Assembly: GCF_026914185.1 (NCBI RefSeq)
Contig: NC_070562.1
Coordinates: 6,634,001 to 6,698,000, forward strand
Direction of reading: 5' to 3'
Source of the DNA: Puccinia triticina
Lineage: Eukaryota; Basidiomycota; Pucciniomycetes; Pucciniales; Pucciniaceae
Length of the DNA stretch: 64,000 nt
The notes under the pieces were generated by a model. It had not been told where the DNA came from, did not search any database, and saw only the letters and a list, made by a program, of their open reading frames with translations. Positions 34,063 to 45,538 of this stretch are shown in pieces (the stretch's first letter is position 1; each line of letters begins with the position of its first letter). Made by a program: the position numbers and the translations under genes.

Positions 34063-34995
34063 TGTGAGCCTGAGTCTCTATAGTGACAGCAGGACACAAG
34101 AAAATGGGGGGCAAGATTTGGATTTCTTTGGATAAAGAAAATACAAATATAAGAGAGAGAGAGAGAGAGAGAGAAAAGACTGAGCAGATTCAAGATAAGC
34201 AGATATTCAAGGTTATTCTGGTGGGTATGCACGTCCACTGGCAATGCTACCTCCTTAAAGGAGTGCTGCCAAGCTGTGCTAGAGAGTGCAACAGCCTCCT
34301 CTCACCAAAGAAACGTGGAGGCCTTCTGGATTAGATAAGTTTAATCCAGCCACAATTTTTTAGCTTCCTTCTGGATATTCAAGGTTCTTTAAAGGGAAAC
34401 CTATGTGGTTTGTTTCTTACAAAAACCACAGAAAAAGAAGGATGTAAATCAGGCGCAGACCTGTGATCAAAGATTGGGCAAAGGCCAGAAAAAGAAGAGC
34501 AATCAAGCAGACACAGAGTTGTACCTCTGAGATGAACAAGGTTCAGTGAAAGAGGTTACTTACTGTCAATATCCTAGGCGCCTGTGACAGTAGGTATACT
34601 GGGAGCGTGGTAATCTCTTTGGTGGTGATCCTGGGGTTATCTGGGGTGTGGTTCTGGTGTGCTGAAGTCTGTAGATCCTCCTCAGGCAAGGGGGATCCTG
34701 ACTTCGAAAATTTTCACAGTTTGCTTATGTAATTACATATGTACATGTGGTTTGGCGCGCCTGGTAGCGCTGACACGTCACGACTGTGCATGCGCGCCAC
34801 AACTCAAGAACTCAGTGAAGGAGTAGAGTTACAAAGAATTGGTAAGTTGTGACTAGGATTAAAATTGCATGAGGAAACAGAATATGAATTCAAAACAAGG
34901 ATATCTTCTAAGATGAAAAAGATATGAAGTAATTCATATGTAAAAAGTAGAAAAAGGCAGACTTTAGGTCAGCTGTATTGACTCTAAGGCTGACA
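34063..34995 (-). repeat. gypsy-2 5' LTR
   Basis: About 933 bp with TGTGAGCC and GGCTGACA ends. The internal side is followed by the GGGGGCCTCATC primer-site-like sequence (minus strand). Contains a GA microsatellite near 34,152. Confidence 0.65.
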
Positions 34996-35379
34996 CCCTT
35001 TTGTCAACATACTGACCAAGAGGCTTGAAGCATGGACTCCATAAAAAGATAAGTCTCTCACTCAGTATCATTCAATCATCTGTATTGGTCATTGAACTTT
35101 TTTTTCTTATCTGCTTCTCCCATACATCCTGGCCCAGACCACCAACTCAGGGAGCAACAACTTTAAAATGTCCAGAGAAGGCTCAAAATAAATTACTTGC
35201 TTTTGATGGGACCAATTGGGATGTACTATAGCAAGCAACCACCATCGTTGTATTTGCTATGTCATTTCATTAATACTTGGAGCTGGTTTAATAGCACTCA
35301 AGCTCTCAAAAGCCATGGTAAGACCGGAAAGATGCAACATATGTTTACCAATCCTCAACACTATTGTCAAGGTCCGGGA

Positions 35380-36915
35380 GGAGGAGGAAGAGGAAGTGTT
35401 GGATAAGGATGTTGTTGATATTGACAACAATGACGTTGAATCTGATGATGAGCCTGTAGATCCTGATGATGCTGAGCAAGAAGCACCCAAGCCAGGTTGG
35501 GAGTGGAATGAAGATGACAGCAATGACGTTGAATGCCACAATTCTGGGATTGGATTCAAACTGAAAAAGGTATGCCATTTTCATTACTGCATCTTTGAAT
35601 TGGAATTGGAGCAATCATCTTTTCTTATCTATTTTGATCATTTTAGATTGATTATATTTGTTGCCAAATTGCATCTTCACCTCAAAAACAGGCAGAGTGG
35701 AAGTTATGGGCAAGTAAACTTGGCTACAATGGGCAAGGACTTATTGGCGGGTACAGAATAAGATGGAATATAGCATATGATAGCCAACAGAGAGCTTATG
35801 AAGGACGTCAAGTAATTTTTTGATTGATTCTAGTGCGGTACCATTATCCAAATCTGAAGTAGCACCAACTTGTTTTAAATAGGTAATCAAGCAGCTGTTA
35901 GATAACAAGTCTGACAAGCACTTGGGTAAAAGGTCCAGCAAGCACTTCTTTAAGTCGTACGAGCTGACCACGCAGGAGTGGTCCAACATCCACAGCTTGA
36001 ATGAAGTCCTAAATGTATGTGTCACTTTTTTTCTGCGCCACATTGCTAGAAAATGAGTGTAACACTCAACTCCTCATTAAAAATTATCTCAGGAGTTTCT
36101 TGAGATCACAAAGAGGGTCAAGGGGGATGGTCCAAACTTAGCAATGGTTTTATATGAGGATATTTGGCTCCTGGACTTGTTGGGAAAGAAGAAGATTGCA
36201 GCGGCTCTCACTCCATTGGAATCAATGTTTGATCCAATGCTTGCAACAGCAAACAAGTACCTCAATCTGGCCTTAGAATGCAAAATTGTCCTCATTGTCA
36301 CGTATCTTCATCCAGGTTATTCACCAACCAATTTGCAGGACACCTTGAGAAGGTCATTGAACTTGTCTCGGAAAAGTATAATGAGTGCAAGGCTCTACTC
36401 AAGTCACTCAAACCCCAACCATCTTCCCAAAAGGCAACTCAATCGGATTCAAACACGCCACCAAACAACTCCAACACAGATGGAGACAAATACAACTACT
36501 ACCCTGTCAGCAGAGACACCAACGAGGTTAATAACGAGATGGAGCAATACAACAACGGTGAATTCCCCATGGCAAGGAAAGGATGTGCATTGGGCTGGTG
36601 GAAGGTAAGCCATCACTTTCTTGCTTCAAAATATTGGATACTTTTGGTTATCTAATGTTTCTTTTTTCTCTTCCAGGCGCACAGAAAAGACTTCCCTGTC
36701 TTGGGATCTTTGGCAAGAGATCATCTTGCTTGTGTGGCCAGCTCTGCGCAGTGCAAGTGTCGGGCAAACTTTTTCGGCCGCTGCTTGGGTTTGTGCTTCT
36801 GGACGATTGGGGCTTGCAATACAATCAATTGAACAATGTATCAGCATTCACATGTGGCTGTGTGGATCCATCAAGCTAGGAGAGGTAGTTTTGCTGACTT
36901 CAAGATGTCATTGAC
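35380..36915 (+). pseudogene. hAT-superfamily transposase relic
   Basis: An acidic segment (DVVDIDNNDVESDDEPVDPD) leads to HNSGIGFKLKK. Further pieces in several frames read KQLLDNKSDKHLGKRSSKHF, then VKGDGPNLAMVLYEDIWLLD, then TPLESMFDPMLATANKYLNL. After a frameshift near 36,310 comes RLFTNQFAGHLEKV, then NNGEFPMARKGCALGWWK. The C-terminal dimerisation region is split by another shift near 36,745: FPVLGSLARDHLACVASSA, then SVGQTFSAAAWVCASGRLGL and IEQCISIHMWLCG. This order is that of the hAT C-terminal domain common in basidiomycete genomes. Some gaps may be introns, but the shifts show decay. It could be related to the enzyme that moved the 8-bp-duplication elements; that is inference. Confidence 0.78.
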
Positions 36916-37704
36916 ACAGCCACAAGCGGTCCAAAATTCATAAAGTACATGGTTAAAAAATCAAAGAATTGTTGCGCGATTAGAGATTAGAATTCAAATA
37001 AGCTTAGTTTTTTTCTTTACTGTGATTTTCTGTTATGTGTGAAACTCTCCTGATTAAATATAGGGAGTTGAAACATTGACTCCCAAGAATTAATAAATCG
37101 ACTCCCAAAAGTCGTTTACATTGTGCAGACCGTCTCAGGAAGTCCCCCCTGGGTCTTCAGGACCTCGCGCGGCCCCAACAGCATTTTGGGAGTCAATTAA
37201 TTAATTCCCTTCTCAAGAATGGGAGTCGATACATTAATTTAACAAAAAATGACGGAATATACAAAACAATTTATATCTTGTCACTGTTGTACCCAAACAC
37301 CCTAAAACTTTTACAGCAATCTAAATAAACTCTTTAGAGAATATTGTGAGATTCACGGCATTAGTACCCCTCAGGGAGACCCTGTGTAGCCGGGGGCGGA
37401 TTTGGCGGATTTCCTACTAAGGCAAACCCCTGAAATGTTATCTACGGTGCTCCAAACAGCCCCAATTTTTTTCTGCTATAAGAATACACTCTTTAAAACC
37501 TATTTTGAGCTTCACGGCATTAGCACTCCTCAGGGAGACCCTGTGTAGCTGGGGGGCAGATTTGGCGGATTTCCTACTAAGGCAAAGCCCCAAAACCTTA
37601 TCTATGGTGCTCCAAACGGCCCCAAATTTTTCTGCTATAAGAACACACTCTCTAAAAAGCATTATAAGCTCCAAGGAGGTATTACACATCAGGCACACCT
37701 TCTA

Positions 37705-37915
37705 TTGACCGTGGTGTAGTGTAGCGCAGCGCAAACACACTATTTTTTAGCGTAGCATTAGCGCAATCATGCACATCTGCGCTAAAGCTACGCGCACAGG
37801 GTGCAAAGCGTCTTTATCTTTTAGTGTAATTTTAGTGCAGATACGCGCGATTGCGCTAATGCTACGCTAAAAAATAGCACATTTGCACTGCGCTACGCTA
37901 CACCACGGTTGATAG
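37705..37915. repeat. TAGCG-rich palindromic centre of the foldback element
   Basis: CCGTGGTGTAGTGTAGCG and its inverse face each other across a short spacer. Both halves read GCGTAGCATTAGCGC, so a strong hairpin is expected. Confidence 0.75.
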
Positions 37916-38758
37916 AAGGTGTGCCTGATTTTTAATACCTCATTGGAGATCATAATGTTTTCTAAAGAGTTTATTATTATAGAAGAAAAATTTGGGGCCG
38001 TTTGGAGCACCATAGATAAGGTTTTGGGGGTTTGCCTTAGTAGGAAATCCGCCAAATCTGCCCCCCAGCTACACAGGGTCTCCCTGAGGAGTGCTAATGC
38101 CGTGAAGCTCAAAATAGGTTTTAAAGAGTGTATTCTTATAGCAGAAAAAAATTGGGGCTGTTTGGAGCACCGTAGATAACATTTCAGGGGTTTGCCTTAG
38201 TAGGAAATCCGCCAAATCCGCCCCCGGCTACACAGGGTCTCCCTGAGGGGTACTAATGCCGTGAATCTCACAATATTCTCTAAAGAGTTTATTTAGATTG
38301 CTGTAAAAGTTTTAGGGTGTTTGGTTACAACAGTGACAAGATATAAATTGTTTTGTATATTCCGTCATTTTTTGTTAAATTAACCCGGCTACACAGGGTC
38401 TCCCTGAGGAGGGCTAATGCTGTGAAGATTAACTTATATTTTAAAGAGTGTATTCTTATAGCAGAAAAAAATTGGGGCTGTTTGGAGCACCGTAGATAAG
38501 GTTTCGGGGGTTTGCCTTAGTAGGAAATCCACCAAATCCGCCCCCGGCTACACAGGTTCTCCCTGAGGAGTACTAATGCCGTGAATCTCACAATATTCTC
38601 TAAAGAGTTTATTTAGATTGCTGTAAAAGTTTTAGGGTGTTTGGGTACAACAGTGACAAGCTATAAATTGCTTTGTATATTCCGTCATTTTTTGTTAAAT
38701 TAATGTATCGACTCCCATTCTTGAGAAGGGAATTAATTAATTGACTCCCAAAATGCTT

Positions 38759-40816
38759 GGGTCAGCCTAAATGCACTCCAAAAAAATCCCAAAAGCACTC
38801 CAAAAGTGAGTGTATGGAGTGTGCACTCCAATGATTGTTGGAGTACAGACTAGAGTACTCCAAGTCAATTGGAGTGCAGAACCGGGGACTCAAGACTCTT
38901 TAGAGTGCACCACAAAGAACTTCAGTGGCCAGGAAATGTAATGAGTGCCCATGAGTCTCACTCCATCGGATTGGAGTGCATTCCCCCAGCACTCCATTCC
39001 TGATGTTTCTCCTCCTCAAAAGGGGAGTGCAGTACTGTGCACTCCAGCCACTCCAGCCAGAGCTGGAGTGCCTACAACTTCAACTGGGCTATGTACAAAC
39101 AAACCCCACTTGATCCTCCTGATATCCATGACCCGTACAGACCGGCATTGAGCGGATTAACATCTCCTCTCAATGACCAGTCTGTACCGGACCGCCGGTC
39201 ATTGAGGGAAATCACAGAAATCACACCTCTTGATGACCGGTCTGTGCCGGTCATCAAGGGGAGTAACATCTCCTCTTGATGACCGGTCTGTGCCGGTCAC
39301 CGAGGGGACTCACACCTCTCAATGACCGGCGCGGACCGGTCACACCTCCCAATGACCGGCACAGACCGGTCATCGAGGGGACTCACACCTCGATAATCGG
39401 TCACACCGGTCATCGAGGCTAATAACACCTCCTCTCGATGACCGGTCATCACCGGTCATCGAGGTGAGTCACATCTCTCGATGACCGGTCAGACCGGTCA
39501 TCGAGGGTAATAACACCTCTCGATGACCGGTGATGACCGGTCATCGAGGTGAGTCACATCCCTCGATGACCGGTCAGACCGGTCATCGAGGTGAGTCACA
39601 TCCCTCGATGACCGGTCAGACCGGTCATCGAGGGGAATAACACCTCCTCTGGATGACCGGTGTGTACCAGTCATCGAGGGGAGGCGCTACTCTCAATGAC
39701 CGGTCGGTCTGACCGGTCATCGAGAGGAGGTGCTGCTCCCCTTGGTGACCGGCACAGACCGGTCATCGAAGGGACTCACACCTCTCGATGCTCCCGATGA
39801 CCGGTCGGTCATCGAGAGGGCTCACACCGCTCACGCCACTCGATGACCGGTCAGACCGGTCATCGAGGGTAATAACACTTGATGACCGGTGATGACCGGT
39901 CATCGAGGTGAGTCACATCTCTCGATGACCGGTCTGTGCCGGTCATCGAGGGGAGTAACATCTCCTCTCGATGACCGGTCAGACCAACCGGTCATTGAGA
40001 GTAGCGCCTCCCCTCGATGACTGGTACACACCGGTCATCCAGAGGAGGTGTTATTCCCCTCGATGACCGGTCTGACCGGTCATCAAGGGATGTGACTCAC
40101 CTCGATGACCGGAGATGACCGGTCATTGAGAGGTGTGAGTCCCCTCGATGACCGGTCTGACCAATTATCGAGAGGTGTGAGTCCTCTCGATGACCGGTGG
40201 TGACCGGTCATCGAGAGGTGTGAGTCCTCTCGATGACCGGACTGTGCCCGTCATCGGGAGGTGTGACTGATGACCGGTCCGCGCCGGTCATCGAGAGGTG
40301 GGAGTCCCTTCGATGACCGGTAAAGACCAGTCATCGAGAGTAGCACCTCCCCTCGTTGACCGGTACACACCGGTCATTGAGAGGTGTGACTGATGACCGG
40401 TCCGCGCCGGTCATCGAGAGGTATGAGTCCTCTGGATGACCGGTTGTGTGAGTCCCCTCATCGAGAGGTGTGATTGCTGTGGGCACTCCAAAGAAAAGGA
40501 GACTTGGAGTGCACCCCAATGTACTCCATTTGGTATTTGCTAGCTGGAGTGCAAAGCCAAAATCCTTCACTGAAAAGGTGGAGTGCTTGGGCTTGCACTC
40601 CATTTTTTTTGGAGTGCATCTAGCTGCACTCCCCTATTTTGGTCAATTTTGGATTACCCAGTTGTGTACTCCAAGAAACATGGAGTGCCCATCTGGGGAC
40701 TCCATGTTTTGGGAGTACAAAATCAAGGCACTCCAACTTTTTTGGAGTGCTGGCCCCCTAAAGCCAAAAATGTGGAGTGCATGAAGTAAAAGTTTGGAGT
40801 GCATTTAGGCTGACCC
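38759..40816. mobile_element. Non-autonomous hAT-type element 4, same family as element 1
   Basis: Termini GGGTCAGCCTAAATGCACTC and inverse, flanked by the perfect 8-bp duplication AAATGCTT (38751-38758 and 40817-40824). The subterminal zones are rich in TGGAGTGC. A 1.3-kb CCGGTCATCGAG array fills the centre. No coding capacity. Confidence 0.92.
39140..40460. repeat. CTCGATGACCGGTCATCGAG palindromic minisatellite
   Basis: Dozens of copies of a palindromic unit centred on ACCGGT, separated by spacers such as GGTGAGTCACATC and GGGAATAACACC. Unit orientation alternates, so the whole array can fold on itself. Confidence 0.92.
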
Positions 40817-40992
40817 AAATGCTTTTGGGGCGGCGGGAGGTCCCAAAGACCCAGGGGGGACGTCCCGAGACGGTCCGTGCAACGTAAACAACTTTTGGGA
40901 GTCAATTTATTAATTCTTGGGAGTCGATTTATTAATTCTTGGGAGTCGATTTATTGATTCTTGGGAGTCAATTTTTCAACTCCCTAAATATA

Positions 40993-42740
40993 AGTGATCT
41001 TGCCTTCCAACCCTTTTCCCCCCTTGGGAAAAAGTGGGTTTTAGTCCACTGCAAACCCGCTATATAGCAGATTTTCTCTACCGCTTTTTCCATAGCCCCT
41101 CTGAAAAAAAGCGGGTTTGGTACCGCTTGGAAACCGCTATAAAAGCGGGAAACGCGCTTTTGCACCGCTGAAATTAGCGCGCTTCCCGCCACGCGTGCGC
41201 TAAATAAGCGCGTTTTAAAAATGGACCGCTTTCTCCCCGGCCCAAAAAGCGATAGCACAGCGGGCCGGGCCGCTAAGCAAAGTGGCAGCCAAAACCGCTG
41301 TGCTTTCCGCAGCGAACAAACTTAACCCAAGGCCCTCGCTGCTGCAGGTGTGTGTCTCGCGAAGCAAGCCTCCGACAGCCCTCGGCAGGAGGGACTTGCG
41401 CCCTATCACCCCTTTTTGCGGGGGCTAGATTCTAAATTTAGGTGGCAGGAGTTTTCAACCCTCTATAGTTCCTTGCTTCCTTAACTTTATTTGCAATAAA
41501 ATTGCTTAGGTTGAAGACTAGCTTGTGCCTGTCAAACCTAGAGAATTTGGGTAACTTCTCAACATTCCTTCCAGTCCAAAAAAACCCTTTAAAAACACTC
41601 AAAATATGGATTTTGCAAGGAGAGGGTCTGTGTTCCCCAAATCAGCCTCCACAGTTCCCTCTCCACCAGCACACAGAGGGGATCATGGGAGGTAAACAAA
41701 TGTGTATGCTTTTCTGCAGCATGTTCCGACAACATTGAGATAATCAAATTGGAGTGGATGTGGTAGGTGAGCTGTAGAAAAAATAAACTAGCTACCTTGA
41801 AAATCCATTCTTGGTGCGTGAGTTCGGGGAGCTAAGGGGTAAGTCCCTCCTGACAGAGCCTCGCTTCGCGAGTCCCCCGAAGTCTCGAGCGACTTTGTTA
41901 AGTTCGCGCAGCGAAGCTGTTACACCGGTGCTGAGGATCAAAATGCGGGCAGCGGTTTTTTTTGCTGCGCGGCGCTGAAAACAGCTCTTGGCCGCTGACA
42001 CTATTTCTTTTTGTTGTCAGGAAAAGAGGATGGCTGCTGCACTGCGCTATTTTGGCGCTTTTTTCAGCAACGCGCAGCTGTTGCGGTGGTGAGGACAGGT
42101 AAAGATGTAGGGACAGGTATCTGGTTTGGGAAAAAGAAAGACCAGGTACCCGTAACCACGGTAGGTACCCGGGTCCCAATTGCCATCTTCAACACTGTCA
42201 GTGCAGGAATAGAACCAGGGAAACTAATCCAGTCGTGGCATGCACAAGGAAATTGAGAAAAACATCATCCAGAAATTTTATAATGCTCACCATCCAACAA
42301 CATCTGTTCATGACCAAAACATCTTCCAGAAATTTCATAATGCTCACCATCCAACTCAAGATATGCAGTGCCGCACAACACAACATGGGGTTCAATAGAA
42401 TTCTTTTGCAATGATGCAGTCAGTATAGGAAATGCACCAGCGGACCCAGGTACCTGTTTGCACCTGGGTACCGCACTGTACCGCACCCTTCCTTGACCCA
42501 AATCCAATACTCATCACCACAACCGGCACCGCGGGTAACAACCTTAAACCAAGGTGATCAGCCAGAGGAAGAGCCCCTCCCTCCTGTCTCAGAGGTTGTA
42601 TACATAAACTTGGCGAACGGAAGGAATACCTTCTGGTGACGGAAGGAATACCTTCTGGTGGTTGCTTTGGGCTTTAAGTCTGTGCCTCAGCAATGATATC
42701 CGCCCCTGATCACGCGCCTCCTCCCCCCGCCCTCAAAGAA
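40993..42740. other. Repeat-rich non-coding region
   Basis: AAGCGGG/CCCGCTT-rich stretch to about 41,300. A GC-rich GGAGGGACTTG motif lies near 41,390 and its relatives at 41,840-41,880. A direct duplication of about 47 bp lies at 42,261-42,354 (CCAGAAATTTYATAATGCTC), and an 18-19-bp duplication (CGGAAGGAATACCTTCTGGT) near 42,617-42,660. No supported gene. Confidence 0.45.
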
Positions 42741-42754
42741 ACCTGCAAGCCCCC

Positions 42755-42950
42755 AAAGACTTGAAAAGGAACCCAAAAATATGACAAAAAACAAGAAGAA
42801 TGAATGGCCATAAGAAAGATGAACAAAGAGTACCAAGAAGAATGACAAGAACATTTAAAAAGCATGTAAAACCAAAGAAACATGACATAATCCCAAGAAG
42901 TGCAACAAAAAAAAAGAAACATGACAAAAGCAGGGAAAAATGAAAGGAAC
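42755..42950 (-). repeat. Degenerate repeat tract 3' of copy B
   Basis: Plus strand AAGAAACATGACAWAAYCCC and related words. In the sense of copy B: GGGATTATGTCATGTTTCTT. Same motif, side and orientation as the tracts of copies A and C. Confidence 0.65.
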
Positions 42951-43085
42951 AACAAGACCTGTGCCAGTGGATATAGGTTCTAAAAGCAATTAATCAGGCA
43001 ATTGGAGATAATCACAACTTGGAATTTTTGCATTTCTGCCAAAACTTTGCTTGAAGCTATTGATTGATCAGAGAGTGCAGATTGG

Positions 43086-45398
43086 TTACATCTTTTTATG
43101 TAGTTGAAGCTCATATTCATATATTTCCTTCTTGATTGATATTATTTCTCCTATGAATTTGATGTTCTCTTCCACATAAGGTTGAAAGAAATATTCATCA
43201 ATGGATTGAACCTTCAGAATAAAACATACAGCCTTGGAATGCTCAGCTATCAGTCTTTCAATGTGCTTTGAAAATTTATCCATTCCTTCCAATTTTTTTC
43301 TTGCATGCCTTACTAGGTTGATTTTGCTGTCTAGTACAAATGTGCCATTGGGGGTTGTATGATAAGTGTGCTCTACATAAGTAAAAAACTTGTCTGCTTC
43401 TCTAATAAGGTTTTTGCTCAATTGTAACAACTTGAGGCTCTGAATCAAATCTGGGTCTTGTTCTTCTTTTGGAAAGATTGTTGGATGATATACATGAAGG
43501 AATTCAAAAAACTGTGATAAAAGAATGATTGCCAAACCATTTCCCTGGCCTGAGACATCATTTTTTAATAATTTGAAGAGCTGAACTGTTTCTTAGATTT
43601 TTGGCTGTAAATTTTCTAACAAGTTTTTTCTTTCCTTGTAGTATTGATCAGGGTTCATTGACAAAAATGAGGAGAAAAAAGAATTCACACTAATTTGGAA
43701 TCTACCTTTTTCAAAGTCTTCTGGAAGCCTATATAAGTAGTTCCTGGCTTTGAGAAAAATTAGATAGTATGAGAAATAGTCCTTCTGCTCCTTCTGAAGA
43801 ACTTTTGAGAAAAATAGAATTTGAAAAAAGGACAAATTTTCAGCATTATTTAATTTCAACTGAGCTGCAGTGTTGAATATTTTCCCTTACCTGTGAAAAA
43901 ATTCATAAAATCTGATGTATACCAGCAGTTGTAGACACCCTCTGTGACCGTGGGATACCAGAATTTACCTGCATTATAGCTACTTTTGATGTGATTCATG
44001 TTATTCAGTGATGTCATGTGTGATGCAGCATATTCTAGATTTTTTTGTTCAAACAAAGACTGCACATTTTGAACAGAAATCAACTCATGCCTGTACATGA
44101 AATTGAGGGCTTTGAAATAAACCATCTTGAACCTTATTTTTTCTTCAGGATCTTTAATTGAATTCAATTTTTCATCCATAGTGAGCATCTTTCTTGCCAA
44201 CCCCATGCTTGCCTGTCTCATTGGACATTGGCAATTGTCCTTATGAGTCATTATTTCTTCAAGAAATGGTGGTGATTGAAATTTATGCATTTTATTTGTG
44301 AGTAGTTTGGTACTCTTGCAATGAGGTAAAACATCTTCAAAGTTCATCCTTCCACATATTTTGGGAGAGCCTCTTGAAAAAACCTTGAAAACCTTTTTGA
44401 CCATTTGACCTGTGGGAACAGCACTGATAGGATAAAAATAAAGATTTTTCTGGTGAGTTGCAGAGGCTCCATCCTACCAAATTGGAATCAATCATGTGAT
44501 GTGTAGATGAGATTCATGTAAAAATAAACATCTTACACTTTATTTTGTGGAAAGTAGATATTCCTCAAAATATTTCCATGGTCCAACATTCTCAAAGCAG
44601 GGAATTTTGTCTTTGAGCTTGGAATTTCCATTTTACCTGAAAGAGTTAAAACTGAAAGACGATGTTTTATGTGAGCTAAAAGTAATTTGTCAACTTCTTC
44701 CAAGGCTTCCAAAAGTGGAATGTTGTCATCAACCCCAACCACAATCCATCCTAGCTCTTTTGAATCTATGCTCAAAGAATTCAAGTCCTGTAGAAGGAGT
44801 TTTATGAGAGCTGTCCAGTACTTGTCAGCAATATAGATCTTTGGCCAGTTAATTCATTTGAGAAAAATCAAATAAAGACCTACTTTTTCTTCCTTTTGAT
44901 GAGTTTGGATCTGCTACTTCTGAACAACCAAATGCAGAGATTTTCATCAACTCTTTTGTAAGTTTTTTGGCAATTGATATTATTTTGACACCTCCACTCA
45001 CGATTTATTGCCAAATTACCTCCTTGTTCTCCCACCTGGGAACTCAACCTCAGCTGTGGAATGTTCTCTATGAATTCAAGAAACTCTTTTTCTTCTTTGC
45101 TATGGACATGTGTGGTACTTTGAACAAATTCAGATCTTGATTCCATTATGTTTTGCAATTCTCCTGAGTGGGTAGCCAATGTAGCTCTTGATTCTGGATG
45201 GATAAAAAGTAAACAGTAAAAAACAGCAGAATATGAGCCTCCTTGATCAGAAGGAAACAGATAGGGCTAATTGGATGAAATATTTTCATTCATACCTTGG
45301 TTTGATGCAATATTCATTCCTTTTGTTCCAAGAAACTTTTCCATCATACATTGTGTTCCTGGCAAGAAGTACAAACCAAAAAATAGTAATTTTTGCAT
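43086..45398 (-). pseudogene. Secreted-protein family, copy B, with one nonsense codon
   Basis: Exons on the minus strand: 45398-45296, 45193-45002, 44919-44884, 44810-44539, 44473-43891, 43801-43086. They join in one frame of 634 codons. The signal peptide is MQKLLFFGLYFLPGTQC. Family blocks are intact: EEVDKLLLAHIKHRLSVLTL, then FWYPTVTEGVYNCWYTSDF, then YFSYYLIFLKARNYLY, and after the stop LLSQFFEFLHVYHPTIFP. TAA at 43593-43595 (codon 465) stands where copies A and C have Gln. No other lesion was seen, so this is a very young pseudogene, a truncated functional allele of 464 aa, or a sequencing error. Function unknown. Confidence 0.78.
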
Positions 45399-45499
45399 TT
45401 TCTGAGAGGAGAAGCTGGTAAGATAATCCAAAATGAATTTGATTTTATATTTTAATGAAAAAAGAAGCAGGATTTTGTGTCTGCTTGTTGTTTTCAAAT

Positions 45500-45538
45500 G
45501 GCTGGTCTAGAAATATAAGAATTAGATACAGATAATCA
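45500..45538 (-). promoter_or_regulatory. Conserved core promoter block of copy B
   Basis: In the gene sense: TGATTATCTGTAT, a TATATTTC box, then TAGACCAGCC, about 100-140 nt before the ATG. Confidence 0.65.

Larger units (their letters stand above)
25526..34995 (-). mobile_element. Ty3/gypsy-type element (gypsy-2), decayed and truncated at its 3' end
   Basis: A 5' LTR at 34063-34995, gag, protease, RT, RNase H and integrase follow in order on the minus strand. Coding similarity stops about 25,526, after the integrase core, with no 3' LTR. It is broken by frameshifts, nonsense codons and two visible insertions (27762-29347 and about 33,463-33,757). It shares the GGGGGCCTCATC primer-site-like start with gypsy-1. 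Confidence 0.82.
37063..40984. mobile_element. Giant foldback element with 8-bp target duplication
   Basis: Ends GGGAGTTGAAA and its inverse, flanked by the perfect duplication TAAATATA (37055-37062 and 40985-40992). Arms of about 800 bp are inverted copies meeting near 37,705-37,905 in a TAGCG-rich palindrome. Each arm holds tandem units of about 160 bp marked by CTCAGGGAGACCCTGTGTAG. The right arm has an extra duplication of about 330 bp and is split by another hAT-type element (38759-40816). No transposase gene. Confidence 0.85.

Noticed and set aside
37438..38179. Paired open frames with shared text on both strands (86 and 67-81 codons)
   Set aside because: They are mirror images produced by the inverted arms of the foldback element.
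39140..40460. CRISPR-like array of short repeats with spacers
   Set aside because: Eukaryotic context, units palindromic and degenerate in both orientations, spacers repeated, no cas genes, and the array lies inside a hAT-type element.
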